This document shows positions 1-8,178 of a DNA stretch of 64,000 nt, one piece after another. The notes under the pieces are model-generated. The model worked only from the letters and a program-made list of their open reading frames with translations, did not search any database and was not told where the DNA came from. Each line of letters starts with the position of its first letter. Positions within the stretch are counted from its first letter, which is position 1. The translations under genes were made by a program, and so were the position numbers. Source of the stretch: Acidobacteriota bacterium (GTDB lineage: Bacteria; Acidobacteriota; Terriglobia; Terriglobales; Acidobacteriaceae); assembly GCA_028872955.1 (NCBI GenBank), contig JAGWNX010000007.1:1-64000 (forward strand), written 5' to 3'.

Positions 1-141
1 CAGATGGATGACACCCTTCTCCGGGCCAAGCCAGCGGAACTGGGTGTCGTCCGTCAGCTCGCGTCCAAACGCACATAGGTTTGATGTGATGGACTCCAGC
101 GAACGGCCCACCACGTATCGGGTCAGGTATTCGAGCGCGCT
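1..141 (-). pseudogene. L-fuconate dehydratase, inverted internal segment (partial)
   Basis: Read leftward on the minus strand from about position 138, this stretch encodes residues that match the N-terminal third of L-fuconate dehydratase (FucD/ENOSF1, enolase superfamily), including RYVVGRSLESI and the family-typical RWLGPEKGVIHL. The frame is open to the left edge. To the right of about 141 the minus-strand frame stays open but loses all resemblance to the family. The remaining C-terminal part of the same enzyme lies on the opposite strand starting at 137. The simplest reading is an inversion inside one fucD gene, with the left breakpoint outside the window; an inverted partial duplication or an assembly chimera would look the same from here. 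The family assignment is from remembered ENOSF1 sequence, not a search. Confidence 0.75.
134..141. repeat. 8-bp palindrome at the fucD inversion junction
   Basis: The sequence AGCGCGCT is a perfect palindrome. On the plus strand it encodes Ser-Ala-Leu leading into the FucD C-terminal part. On the minus strand the same bases encode Ser-Ala-Leu leading into the FucD N-terminal part. Homology to the family ends on both strands within a few bases of this site. It is therefore a candidate microhomology at which the inversion took place. Confidence 0.6.
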
Positions 142-646
142 TGCTCCGCTGGAGCCCTGGTGGATGGAGGAGCCAACCAGTCCGGACGATATTCTGGGTC
201 ACGCGCGAATTCGCCGCGAGGCAGCGCCCATCCGCATTGCCACCGGCGAACATGTGCAGAACCGAATCATCTTCAAGCAACTGCTGCAGGCGCAGGCCAT
301 CGATGTGCTGCAGCTGGACTCCTGCCGTGTGGCTGGCGTGAACGAGAATCTCGCCATCCTGTTGCTGGCCGCGCGATTCAACATCCCGGTCTGCCCGCAC
401 GCCGGTGGCGTCGGCCTGTGCGAGTACGTGCAGCACCTGTCGTTCTTTGACTACCTCTCCGTGTCGGCCTCGCTGGAGGATCGTGTCATCGAGTTTGTCG
501 ATCACCTGCACGAGCACTTTGTGCATCCCACGGTGATTCGGAACGGGCACTATCAGCTGCCCGACGCGCCCGGTTACAGCATTCAGATCAAGCCAGAGTC
601 GCTGGCCCAGTACAGCTATCCGGACGGGCCAGCCTGGCGGATTTAG
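137..646 (+). pseudogene. L-fuconate dehydratase, C-terminal part only
   Basis: This frame encodes about 169 residues of an enolase-superfamily barrel matching the C-terminal 40 percent of L-fuconate dehydratase, which dehydrates L-fuconate to 2-keto-3-deoxy-L-fuconate in fucose catabolism. Visible motifs are the acidic strand end MEEPTSPDDILGH, the ATGE metal-ligand motif, DSCR, and CPHAGGVGLCE with the catalytic His. The natural C-terminus (YPDGPAWRI then stop) is intact. Upstream of codon 137 the frame stays open to position 8 but has no similarity to the family; in that stretch the real homology is on the minus strand. Without the N-terminal capping domain and the first barrel strands (including the catalytic Lys region) this fragment cannot be an active enzyme as it stands. 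Confidence 0.85.
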
Positions 647-709
647 CGCCGGGCGTCGCCTCGCTGGGCGGCGTCATGCTACTCTGCCTGCAACGCTGAA
701 ACGCCGCCT

Positions 710-2659
710 ATGGGGAAGCTGAGCCGTACCAACCCAATGCGCGCGCTGCCCGTGCGCATGCCGGCAGTGCTCTCGCTGCTGTGTGCCACGCTGGTGCTGT
801 GCGTGGCGCGCCAGATGACGGCGCAGAGTGCGCCAGCGCCGACCCTGCTCCATCACCCGGCGGCGCTGCTCTTTGACGCGGCGGGCAATCTCTACGTGGC
901 AGAGAGTGCTGCGCATCGGGTGCGGCGGTTTGATCCCACAGGCAACGTCACCACGATCGCGGGTAACGGCACGCAGGGCGTTGCTGGCGATGGCGGTGCG
1001 GCCACCGCCGCCGAACTGGATACTCCGCAGGGGCTGGCGCTGGACCCTGCAGGCTCCACGCTGTACATCGCCGACACGCACAACCAGCGCATCCGCGCGC
1101 TCAACTTGAGCACCGGAATCATGACGACGGTGGCAGGCAACGGCAGCCCCGGCTTCTCTGGCGATGGGGGCCCGGCCACGGCGGCAAGCCTTGCTGCTCC
1201 GGTTGCGCTGGCGATCTCTGCCGGGGGCAAGCTGGCCGTGGCTGATAGCGGCAACTCCAGAGTTCGTGAGATTGATCTGGCCGCCGGCACCATCCTGACC
1301 GTGGCGGGCAGTGGGACGCAGGGCTACTCCGGCGATGGCGGACAGGCAACTGCGGCCGCGCTCGACACTCCCACCAGCCTGGCCTACGACGCTGCGGGCA
1401 ACCTCTACCTGGCAGACACGCATAACCAGCGCATCCGCCGCGTCGACACGAAGGGTGTCATCACCACGGTTGCGGGCGCAGGTGCGCCGGGCTTTGCAGG
1501 CGATGGAGGCGCGGCCCTGGCAGCCAGCCTGGCCGGGCCGACAGGCATCAGTGTCGACTCCGGGGGCAACCTCTACTTTGCCGACGCAGGCAACCAGCGT
1601 ATCCGCAGAGTGGATGCGACCACAGGCGCGGTCACCACTGTCGTGGGCGAAGGTACGCAGGGCTACGCAGGCGATGGCGGCCCCGCCACGGCAGCCATGC
1701 TGGATACGCCGCGTGCCACCGCGTTCTCTCCTGCAGCGCTGCTCACTCTGGCCGACGCCGCCAACCAGCGCATCCGCCAGCGCACGGCAACCGCAACGCT
1801 GGTCGCCTTCGGGACTGCTTCGTCCACGTCCGGTGGGAGCCCAGGGCCAGTGGCCACCACGCTCACCTTGTCGGTCTCGCCGCAGTCTGCCGGTGTGGGC
1901 GTGCCGGTCACGCTGACAGCGCAGCTTGCGGCTGCCGGCGGAGCGACTCCCTCCGGGAGCGTCACCTTTCTGGATGCGCAGGTGCCCTTTGCTTCCGCCA
2001 CACTGGACGGTACAGGTCGCGCGACGCTGACCACCACGGCCCTGGCCGCAGGCACGCACACGCTCACGGCCTTCTACGCCGGCAGTGCTGGTTTTGCGGC
2101 GTCCACGGCAGCAGCCGTCTCGCTCACCGTGACGGCAGCCGGTACCAACACGCCAGACTTCAGCCTGGCAGTCACCAGTACCAGCAACCAGACGACCGCA
2201 CCCGGCGTTGCGACCAGCTTCAGCTTCACCGTGCAGGCCTCGCCCGCGCTGACCGGCCCCATTACGCTGGCCGTCTCTGGCCTGCCGACCGGCACCACGG
2301 CGTCGTTCTCGCCAGCGTATGTTCCCCCAGGAGGGGCGGGCACCAGCGTCACCTTGACCCTGACTCCGCCAGCCGCGCTGGCCGGGTTGTCGGTAGATCG
2401 CGCACCTATCGTGCTGGCCCTGCTTGCACCGCTGCTGATCGTCCGGCGTCGATTCAGGCTCCCCGCAGTCATGCTGCTGTGCTGTGTCCTGCTCGGCTGT
2501 GGTGATCGCATTCGAACGGCAGGCACAACCGCAGCGCCGCTGCAGGTCTATCCGCTCACTATCACGGCGACAACCACCGCGCCCTCTGGCGCGACGCTGC
2601 AACACACCCTGGTGGTGACGCTCAACATCCAGCCCGTGACCGCTACGGCCAGCTTTTAG
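710..2659 (+). CDS. Secreted NHL-repeat beta-propeller protein with Ig-like domains and C-terminal membrane hairpin
   Basis: The 649-residue protein starts with a signal peptide (hydrophobic core about residues 17-33). Six NHL-type repeats of about 56 residues follow (about 46-360), with recurring NQRIR and GDGG-ATAA motifs, enough for a six-bladed propeller of the kind that binds protein or carbohydrate partners. Residues about 383-475 look like a bacterial Ig-like domain. A second Ig-like region begins near PDFSLAV and is interrupted by two hydrophobic segments (about 565-582 and 587-597) separated by a basic RRRFR turn. The second hydrophobic segment ends in a lipobox-like LLGC at residue 597, after which the final beta strands resume. 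The same ending occurs in the protein at the right edge of the window. I see no good ribosome binding site before the chosen ATG; Met10 is an alternative. Substrate and function are unknown. Confidence 0.8.
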   Translation: MGKLSRTNPMRALPVRMPAVLSLLCATLVLCVARQMTAQSAPAPTLLHHPAALLFDAAGNLYVAESAAHRVRRFDPTGNVTTIAGNGTQGVAGDGGAATAAELDTPQGLALDPAGSTLYIADTHNQRIRALNLSTGIMTTVAGNGSPGFSGDGGPATAASLAAPVALAISAGGKLAVADSGNSRVREIDLAAGTILTVAGSGTQGYSGDGGQATAAALDTPTSLAYDAAGNLYLADTHNQRIRRVDTKGVITTVAGAGAPGFAGDGGAALAASLAGPTGISVDSGGNLYFADAGNQRIRRVDATTGAVTTVVGEGTQGYAGDGGPATAAMLDTPRATAFSPAALLTLADAANQRIRQRTATATLVAFGTASSTSGGSPGPVATTLTLSVSPQSAGVGVPVTLTAQLAAAGGATPSGSVTFLDAQVPFASATLDGTGRATLTTTALAAGTHTLTAFYAGSAGFAASTAAAVSLTVTAAGTNTPDFSLAVTSTSNQTTAPGVATSFSFTVQASPALTGPITLAVSGLPTGTTASFSPAYVPPGGAGTSVTLTLTPPAALAGLSVDRAPIVLALLAPLLIVRRRFRLPAVMLLCCVLLGCGDRIRTAGTTAAPLQVYPLTITATTTAPSGATLQHTLVVTLNIQPVTATASF

Positions 2660-2673
2660 GTGTTGCGTGCTCG

Positions 2674-3402
2674 TTAGATGTGGGCCAGGGTTCGCAGCAG
2701 GAAGAACAGGACGACGCCGCCAAAGAAGACGAGCGCCATGCGGATGCCGGGCTCACGATTGACCTCCGGCACCAGATCCGTACCCGCCACGTAGATGGTG
2801 ACTCCCGCGGACAAGGGCAACCCGAACCGCACCCAGGACGGAGCCAGGCTGATGACCAGCACGCCCAGCACCGTGGTAACGCCCAGCGCCAGGGCAGAGT
2901 TAAGCGCGGCCAGCTTGCCCCGGCCGCCCGCCAGCATCACGCTGGCCACCGTGAATCCCTCGGGCAGCTTATGCAGGAAGACAGCGAAGAACAGCACCCA
3001 GCCCAGCCAGCGCGAGAGGACAAATCCGCTGCCGATCGCAATGCCGTCAAAGAAGGTGTGCGTCGCCAGTCCCAGCAGCACCGAGTAGCTGGTGCGGGCA
3101 GAGAGAAACTCGTGGTGATGCGTCTCCTCGCCAAAGTGGAAGTGAGGCACCAGCGTATGCTCCAGCAGGTGAACTCCGCAGTAGCCGCCCAGCAGCAGCA
3201 GGGGAGACCAGTGCGGATAGATGGCCAGCCCCTCGGGCACCATCTCCAGTAGCGCGGCCGAGAGCATGAAGCCTGCGCCGACGGCCACAAAGTAGCGCAG
3301 GGAGCGTGCCGAGGGGGAGCGCTTCACCAGCAGCAAGCCGCCAATGTAGTCCGCCAGACCCGCGCCCAGGCCCAGCACCAGGCTCAACCAGAAGGTGTTC
3401 AT
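2674..3402 (-). CDS. ZIP family divalent metal transporter
   Basis: The 242-residue integral membrane protein belongs to the ZIP family, which moves Zn2+, Fe2+ or similar cations into the cytoplasm. It has about seven to eight hydrophobic segments, a His-rich loop (HFHFGEETHHHEF, about residues 87-99), and the two metal-path motifs of the family, THTFFDGIAIG and HKLPEGFT. I start it at the ATG at 3402, where MNTFWL opens the first membrane segment. The 46 extra residues that an upstream start would add are Trp/Cys/Arg-rich and overlap the neighbouring gene out of frame, so I reject them. It is the last gene of a minus-strand run and lies 13 bp after the DUF4149 gene. The metal specificity cannot be read from the sequence. 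Confidence 0.9.
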   Translation of the reverse strand: MNTFWLSLVLGLGAGLADYIGGLLLVKRSPSARSLRYFVAVGAGFMLSAALLEMVPEGLAIYPHWSPLLLLGGYCGVHLLEHTLVPHFHFGEETHHHEFLSARTSYSVLLGLATHTFFDGIAIGSGFVLSRWLGWVLFFAVFLHKLPEGFTVASVMLAGGRGKLAALNSALALGVTTVLGVLVISLAPSWVRFGLPLSAGVTIYVAGTDLVPEVNREPGIRMALVFFGGVVLFFLLRTLAHI

Positions 3403-3415
3403 CGTGCCGAGGGCC

Positions 3416-3937
3416 TCACAGCGCCTTGCTCTTGCCGGGCTCGGTCCACTGCGACTCACGCGCCAGCAGCAGCACGACGCCCAGCCCACCCAGCAGCACC
3501 AGGCCCTCCAGCCGCTCTGAGAGCATATGCAGCCGTTCAAAGTCTACCCGCGCCGGGGAATCGACGGCTGCGGTGCCGATGCTGCCGCCTGCCGCCAACC
3601 GGTCCACCTCCATCCGGGGGATGATGTGGAACTGGGAGTAGCAGGTGATCGCCAGCATGATGCCGGTCAACACCAGTTGCAGCGCAAAGGAGACGCGGGA
3701 ATCGACAGGCGCGCGCAGCCACAGGATTGCGGTGGTCAAGTAAAACAGGGCGCCGGTCACCAGCCCCATCCAGTGCAGCACGCGCAGGCACCCGCCCACC
3801 ACCAGGCCGGCATCGTGCGTATTGTTGAGCGAGCCGAAGGCTACCGGCGCAACAACAAAGGCAAAGAAGCAGAGACCGCCGACCCAGAGAACCATGCCCA
3901 GCAGACGCAGCGCCCGCAATACGGTCTCAACATTCAT
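3416..3937 (-). CDS. DUF4149 (TMEM205-like) membrane protein
   Basis: The 173-residue protein has four hydrophobic segments (about residues 10-32, 48-70, 78-98, 142-160). Its start, MVLWVGGLCFFAFVVAP, resembles the conserved first helix of DUF4149 proteins, an uncharacterised membrane family. A clear Shine-Dalgarno, GAGGAGAGAT, precedes the ATG. It lies 33 bp after the carboxypeptidase-regulatory-like gene and 13 bp before the ZIP transporter and is probably co-transcribed with both. The family's role is not established, and the neighbourhood gives only a weak hint at envelope or metal-related work. Confidence 0.8.
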   Translation of the reverse strand: MNVETVLRALRLLGMVLWVGGLCFFAFVVAPVAFGSLNNTHDAGLVVGGCLRVLHWMGLVTGALFYLTTAILWLRAPVDSRVSFALQLVLTGIMLAITCYSQFHIIPRMEVDRLAAGGSIGTAAVDSPARVDFERLHMLSERLEGLVLLGGLGVVLLLARESQWTEPGKSKAL

Positions 3938-3970
3938 CGGCGATCTCTCCTCTCGACCTCGTAGTTCGGG

Positions 3971-5302
3971 TTACGCCTGGCGCTTCAGCGCGCGACGCAG
4001 CACGGTCTCCAGTGCCTGCTTCTGCTCCTGGTAGCTGGCCTCATCGGTGGTGCCTTGCACCTTTTCCATCTCCAGCGCAAACAACTCTTCCTTGAGCGCA
4101 GCCAGCAGGGCGTTGCCAGAGACTGCGGGCGCGGGCTGTGTGGCAGCAAATCCAGAACTGCCGACGGGTGCCGGGCCAGCCTGCGGCCTCGGGGCGTTGG
4201 GGTCGCCCGTCTTCAGCAGGAAGCCTGCCGCGGCGGCCATCAACAGGCCCAGACCGCCGAGTATCCACCACTTGTACTTGGACCAGGGGTCGTTCGTACC
4301 GCTGGGGTCTACCGGCGTGCCAAGCCCGCCGCCCGGCCTCTGGTCCGTACTGGCAGAGCCACTCGGCGCGCCACCTCCGCCGCTGCTGCCGTCGGCGGAG
4401 CCCGTATCGCGCGGCAGCTGTCCGGTGCCCTCCAGCGTAAACTCCAGCGGCTGCTCCGGAGAGACGCTGCGGGCCACATACGTCTGGGCCGTCGTCTCAT
4501 CGGTCACCGGCGAAAAGGCTGCGCCGCTGCCAGCCGTAAACTTCATGCTCTTGGGCAGCATCACGGCGACCGTGTCGGTCGTCATGGTGGCCTTGGGGGA
4601 GAACTTGAAGCTGCCGCTGTACGGCACGGAGTACGTGACCTGAAAGCGGGTCTCGCCCGGGCGCAGCGGGAAGATGAACGTGTAGTGGTTGGGCTCGCTG
4701 AGCGGAACCGGCGCAGCCTGCACCGGCATGCCACCGGGCCCCAGCGCGGCCGAGCCGGCAATGACGGCACCTGCAGGCAGGTAGAAGTCGAATGGCCGCG
4801 GGCCAAACTGCGTCATAGGTGGTGCGGACTCATTCTTGATAAAGAAGTTCTCCACCACGTGCAGATTCTTGTCCCCGGCCTCGGTCTCGATGCGCATGAC
4901 ATCCGCCTCGGCCGTCACGCCCTTCACCTTCTCCGCCGAGTTGTACACGTCGACGTTCACCTCGCTGGTGCCCGGGGGCGCAGGGCCAAAGTAGTTGGCC
5001 TTATCATGCGTCACGCGAACCAGGTGCATGCCGTCTTCGGGCACCTGCAGCGTGTAGCGGCCGTGCGCGTCCGACGTGGTGCGGGTGGACTCCTGCATCC
5101 CCTGCGCCAGCCGCAACAGCACAACGTCGTCGCCTGCCGAGGGCTTGTTGGTGGTCTTGTTGGTCACTGTGCCGGTGATGGTTGCGGCCCAGGCGCAACC
5201 GCTCAGCAGTGTTGCCAGCACAGCGGTTACGGCCTTCGATCGTGGGGAGTACGCAAATTTGATCACGTCTAAGTCTACGTCAACTACGGCCGGAGAGGAC
5301 AC
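3971..5302 (-). CDS. Exported carboxypeptidase-regulatory-like protein with C-terminal membrane helix
   Basis: The 443-residue protein has an N-terminal export signal ending LLSGCAWA, which could be read as a lipobox (LSGC) or a signal peptidase I site. A prealbumin-like carboxypeptidase regulatory domain follows (about residues 40-115, starting ITGTVTNKTT), then a beta-rich region to about 300, a Gly/Ser-rich linker, one transmembrane helix (about 345-366) and a short cytoplasmic tail that looks helical. The start is GTG at 5302, overlapping the ccmI-like gene by 23 bp; an in-frame GTG at 5266 closer to the signal peptide is equally possible. It follows ccmF-ccmH-ccmI-like with coupled spacing, so it is probably translated with the cytochrome c maturation genes. 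The function is unknown. Confidence 0.75.
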   Translation of the reverse strand: MSSPAVVDVDLDVIKFAYSPRSKAVTAVLATLLSGCAWAATITGTVTNKTTNKPSAGDDVVLLRLAQGMQESTRTTSDAHGRYTLQVPEDGMHLVRVTHDKANYFGPAPPGTSEVNVDVYNSAEKVKGVTAEADVMRIETEAGDKNLHVVENFFIKNESAPPMTQFGPRPFDFYLPAGAVIAGSAALGPGGMPVQAAPVPLSEPNHYTFIFPLRPGETRFQVTYSVPYSGSFKFSPKATMTTDTVAVMLPKSMKFTAGSGAAFSPVTDETTAQTYVARSVSPEQPLEFTLEGTGQLPRDTGSADGSSGGGGAPSGSASTDQRPGGGLGTPVDPSGTNDPWSKYKWWILGGLGLLMAAAAGFLLKTGDPNAPRPQAGPAPVGSSGFAATQPAPAVSGNALLAALKEELFALEMEKVQGTTDEASYQEQKQALETVLRRALKRQA

Positions 5303-5567
5303 CGCGTGCCTGCAGTTCTTCCATCTCTGCCAGCACCCGCGCGGCCTCGTCCTCCAGCCCGGTGCGCTGCTCCATGTAGTCCTGCTCCGGGTACTTGCCG
5401 GCCTGATATTCGAAGTTCAGGTCGCGCAGGTTCTCGTAGATGACGTCCTTGCGTTCGCGCAGGTAGTCCAGACGGGTCTTGTCGGCCTGGCGAAAGGGGT
5501 TGCGCTCAGGCCAGAACATGTAGGCGAAGATCACCAGCGTCAACAGCGAAATAGCCAGCAGGCTCAT
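5280..5567 (-). CDS. CcmI-like cytochrome c biogenesis small membrane protein
   Basis: The 95-residue protein has one N-terminal transmembrane helix (about 2-20) followed by a charged helical segment, YLRERKDVIYENLRDLNFEY, and a second helical stretch rich in Glu. This matches the N-terminal part of CcmI/CycH-type proteins (a membrane helix followed by a heptad-rich cytoplasmic segment), without the TPR domain that presents apocytochrome c. The ATG at 5567 shares its A with the TGA stop of ccmH, which argues for translational coupling and fixes the start. A longer in-frame start at 5744 would lie inside ccmH and is rejected. The assignment rests on topology and position more than on motifs. 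Confidence 0.7.
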   Translation of the reverse strand: MSLLAISLLTLVIFAYMFWPERNPFRQADKTRLDYLRERKDVIYENLRDLNFEYQAGKYPEQDYMEQRTGLEDEAARVLAEMEELQARGVLSGRS

Positions 5568-6061
5568 CAGTACTCCGTCTCCTTGCGGATGCGCTCGCGC
5601 AGGGCGTCCAGTGCCGGGGTGTGAGGCAGTGCCGCCGGGGCCGGCTGGCCCGCCAGCGCCAGGTCGTGCCGCCGCTTCCAGATGCGAATCAGGAGGGCAG
5701 TGCCCACGGTCGCCATCAGGAAGACGGCGATGGGCATGATCCACGCCACCAGATCAAAGCCGCCACGGATGGGTGCCGCTAGAATCGTCGCGCCGTACTT
5801 GGCCGCAAACCACTCCAGAATCTTCTTGTCGGAGGCACCGCTGGAGAGCTGATCGCGCAGCTCACCGATCATCCGGCTGGAGTCTGGGCAGCCGACGTGG
5901 TTGCACTCCAGCAGCACCTGGCCACAGCCACAGGCGCACATCATCTCGTGGCCGACGCGCTCGTAGCGCATCTCGGGGTCGTTCGCCCCCAGCATCACCA
6001 CGGCCAGCAGGCAGACCATGGCTCCCTGCAGCCAGCGGCTGCGCAGGACACGCCTAAGCAT
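5567..6061 (-). CDS. ccmH: Cytochrome c maturation protein CcmH
   Basis: The 164-residue protein has an N-terminal signal or anchor (about residues 10-26), a Cys-rich segment CACGCGQVLLECNHVGC (about 43-59), a helical region and a transmembrane helix (about 104-125). CcmH proteins keep the apocytochrome c haem-binding cysteines reduced for haem ligation; the expected redox pair is within this Cys-rich segment, although it has more cysteines than the usual single CxxC. The start overlaps the ccmF stop (ATGCTTAG), and the stop overlaps the ccmI-like start, so the three genes are tightly coupled. Confidence 0.85.
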   Translation of the reverse strand: MLRRVLRSRWLQGAMVCLLAVVMLGANDPEMRYERVGHEMMCACGCGQVLLECNHVGCPDSSRMIGELRDQLSSGASDKKILEWFAAKYGATILAAPIRGGFDLVAWIMPIAVFLMATVGTALLIRIWKRRHDLALAGQPAPAALPHTPALDALRERIRKETEY

Positions 6062-8123
6062 GATTCACCTCCACGCCTGCGGGCACGGTCTCTGTGGCCT
6101 CCGCACGCGCCGCGCTGCGGTGGATGCTAGGCACCAGCGCCACAACGGTGCCCAATACGACGATCAGCACGCCGATCCAGATCCAGTTGATGAGCGGATT
6201 CAGAAAGACCTTGATGACGGGCTTGTCCGTATCCGGATTCTTGCCTTCGTAGATGACGTACAGATCGTTGGCCAGCGTCGAGTGGTTCGCCACCACCGTG
6301 GAGGTCTGCTGGCTTGCCGTGTAGAAGCGCTTCTCCGGGTCAAGCTGCGTAATCTTCTTGCCACCGCGGAAGACGTCCATCAGCGCATACTCGGTGTCAA
6401 AGTTCGGGTTGCTGTCCTGGGAGAAGCTCTGGCAGACCAGCTTGTAGGGACCGATGCGCATGGAGTCGCCAAAGCCCATCTCCTGCTCGTGCGACTGGTT
6501 GAAGGCTCCGCCAGCGATGCCGATAAACAGCACTACGATGCCGAAGTGCACCAGGTAGCCGCCGTAGCGGCGCGTGTTGCGCTGCACCAGCAGCAGGGTA
6601 GCGCCCGCCAGGCCTCTGCCGGTCTGGGTGCGCACCACGTTGGCACCCCGCAGAAACTCCGCCACAATCGCGGTAATGACCGCCGCACCCAGGCTGAAGG
6701 CCAGCAGCGAAAACGTCGCCGCCTGCGCGTTGTCGCCCTCAGTCCACGGCCGGTCGATGCCGGAGGCCATGAGGCCCACCAGTGTGACGCCCAGCGCGAT
6801 GCCCGGCAGAATAAAGTTCCGCCGGATGGAGCGCAGCGAGGTAGACCGCCAGGCCAGCAGCGGCCCGATGCCCGTGAGGAACAGGAGAAACAGGCCAATC
6901 GGCAGGTTGACGCGGTTGTAGAACGGCGCGCCCACCGTCACCTTGGAGCCCTGGACATACTCGCTCAACACCGGGAAGAGCGTGCCCCACAGAACGGTAA
7001 AGCAGGCCGCCAGAAGGATCAGGTTGTTGAACAGAAAGCTCGACTCGCGGCTGACCAGCGACTCCAGCTTGTTCTCCGATTGCAGATGATCCCTCTGCTT
7101 GAAGTAGGTAAACAGGCACACCGCAAAGGCCACGATGATAAAGCCGTAGAACCAGTTGCCGATGGAGCTTTGCGCGAAGGCGTGCACCGAACTGACGATG
7201 CCCGAGCGGGTGAGCAACGTGCCCAGGATGGTGAGCAGGAAGGTCGAGAAGATGAGCCATACGTTCCAGCTCTTCATCATGCCTCGCTTCTCCTGCATCA
7301 TCACGCTGTGCAGAAAAGCCGTGCCTGTGAGCCAAGGCATCAGGCTGGCGTTCTCCACAGGGTCCCAGCCCCAGTAGCCGCCCCAGCCCAGCACGCTGTA
7401 GGCCCAGTGCGCGCCCAGAAAGATGCCGCAGGTGAGAAACAGCCAGGTCACCATCGTCCAGCGACGGGTGATGTGAATCCACTTCTCGCCGGGGTAGCGC
7501 ATCATCAGCGCGCCCAGCGCAAAGGCGAAGGGCACCGAGAAGCCGACGTAGCCCAGATACAGCATGGGCGGATGGATCACCATCTCCGGGTACTGGAGCA
7601 GCGGATTCAGGCCAAAGCCATCCTGCGCAACCGGCCCAGGCTGAATGGCAAACGGCGGGGCGGCAAAGTTGAGCAGCAGCAGGAAGAAGACCTGGATGCC
7701 AGCCAGAATGGTGGAGGCAAACGCCGTCAGCCGCATGTCCACCTTGTGCCGCAGCCGCAGCACAAAGCCGTAGGTGGCCAGCAGCCAGCTCCACAGCACC
7801 AGCGAACCCTCCTGCCCGCTCCACAGGGCAGAGAACTTGTAGGCCGAGGGCAGTGCCTTATTGGTGTGGTGCAGTATGTAGGCGACCGAGAAGTCGTTGG
7901 TAAAAGCGGCCCAGGCCAGCGCGAAGGCGGCACAGGTCATGGCGACGAAGGTGGCAATGCCGGCCCGGCGAGCCGTCTCGCCCAGTCGCAGCGCCTGCGC
8001 ATCTCCGGGGTTGCGGTGCGTGCGCCACAGAGCGACGGCACCCATCAGCAGGGCATAGACGCTCAACGTCAGACCAAGTAACAGGGAGAAGCTGCCGAAC
8101 TCCGGCATCGGATGCGATTGCAT
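6054..8123 (-). CDS. ccmF: Cytochrome c haem lyase subunit CcmF
   Basis: The 689-residue polytopic protein carries the tryptophan-rich WWD haem-handling motif (GWGGYWGWDPVENASLMPWL, residues about 245-264) and the string of conserved histidines of CcmF. With CcmH it attaches haem from holo-CcmE to apocytochrome c at the outer face of the inner membrane. Length and topology fit the family. It starts at ATG 8123; a second Met five residues in is also possible. The genes for the earlier steps (ccmABCDE) are not within the window; directly upstream is a response regulator 55 bp away. Confidence 0.93.
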   Translation of the reverse strand: MQSHPMPEFGSFSLLLGLTLSVYALLMGAVALWRTHRNPGDAQALRLGETARRAGIATFVAMTCAAFALAWAAFTNDFSVAYILHHTNKALPSAYKFSALWSGQEGSLVLWSWLLATYGFVLRLRHKVDMRLTAFASTILAGIQVFFLLLLNFAAPPFAIQPGPVAQDGFGLNPLLQYPEMVIHPPMLYLGYVGFSVPFAFALGALMMRYPGEKWIHITRRWTMVTWLFLTCGIFLGAHWAYSVLGWGGYWGWDPVENASLMPWLTGTAFLHSVMMQEKRGMMKSWNVWLIFSTFLLTILGTLLTRSGIVSSVHAFAQSSIGNWFYGFIIVAFAVCLFTYFKQRDHLQSENKLESLVSRESSFLFNNLILLAACFTVLWGTLFPVLSEYVQGSKVTVGAPFYNRVNLPIGLFLLFLTGIGPLLAWRSTSLRSIRRNFILPGIALGVTLVGLMASGIDRPWTEGDNAQAATFSLLAFSLGAAVITAIVAEFLRGANVVRTQTGRGLAGATLLLVQRNTRRYGGYLVHFGIVVLFIGIAGGAFNQSHEQEMGFGDSMRIGPYKLVCQSFSQDSNPNFDTEYALMDVFRGGKKITQLDPEKRFYTASQQTSTVVANHSTLANDLYVIYEGKNPDTDKPVIKVFLNPLINWIWIGVLIVVLGTVVALVPSIHRSAARAEATETVPAGVEVNHA

Positions 8124-8178
8124 AGGCCCTCTGCGGACATTCTCTCAGGGCAAGGCATCCTGTGCAAAACTGTGCCGT

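Noticed and set aside
8-133. Plus-strand codons preceding the fucD C-terminal fragment as its true N-terminus
   Set aside because: They do not resemble any FucD segment, whereas the opposite strand over the same bases does.
674-2605. 643-residue minus-strand open frame antisense to the NHL gene
   Set aside because: Its translation is dominated by Arg, Gly, Gln and Ala with no recognisable domain, and it lies exactly opposite a repeat-rich coding sequence of high GC, which commonly yields such frames.
6018-8081. 687-residue plus-strand frame antisense to ccmF
   Set aside because: Gln/Arg/His-rich nonsense composition opposite a clear CcmF with intact WWD motif.
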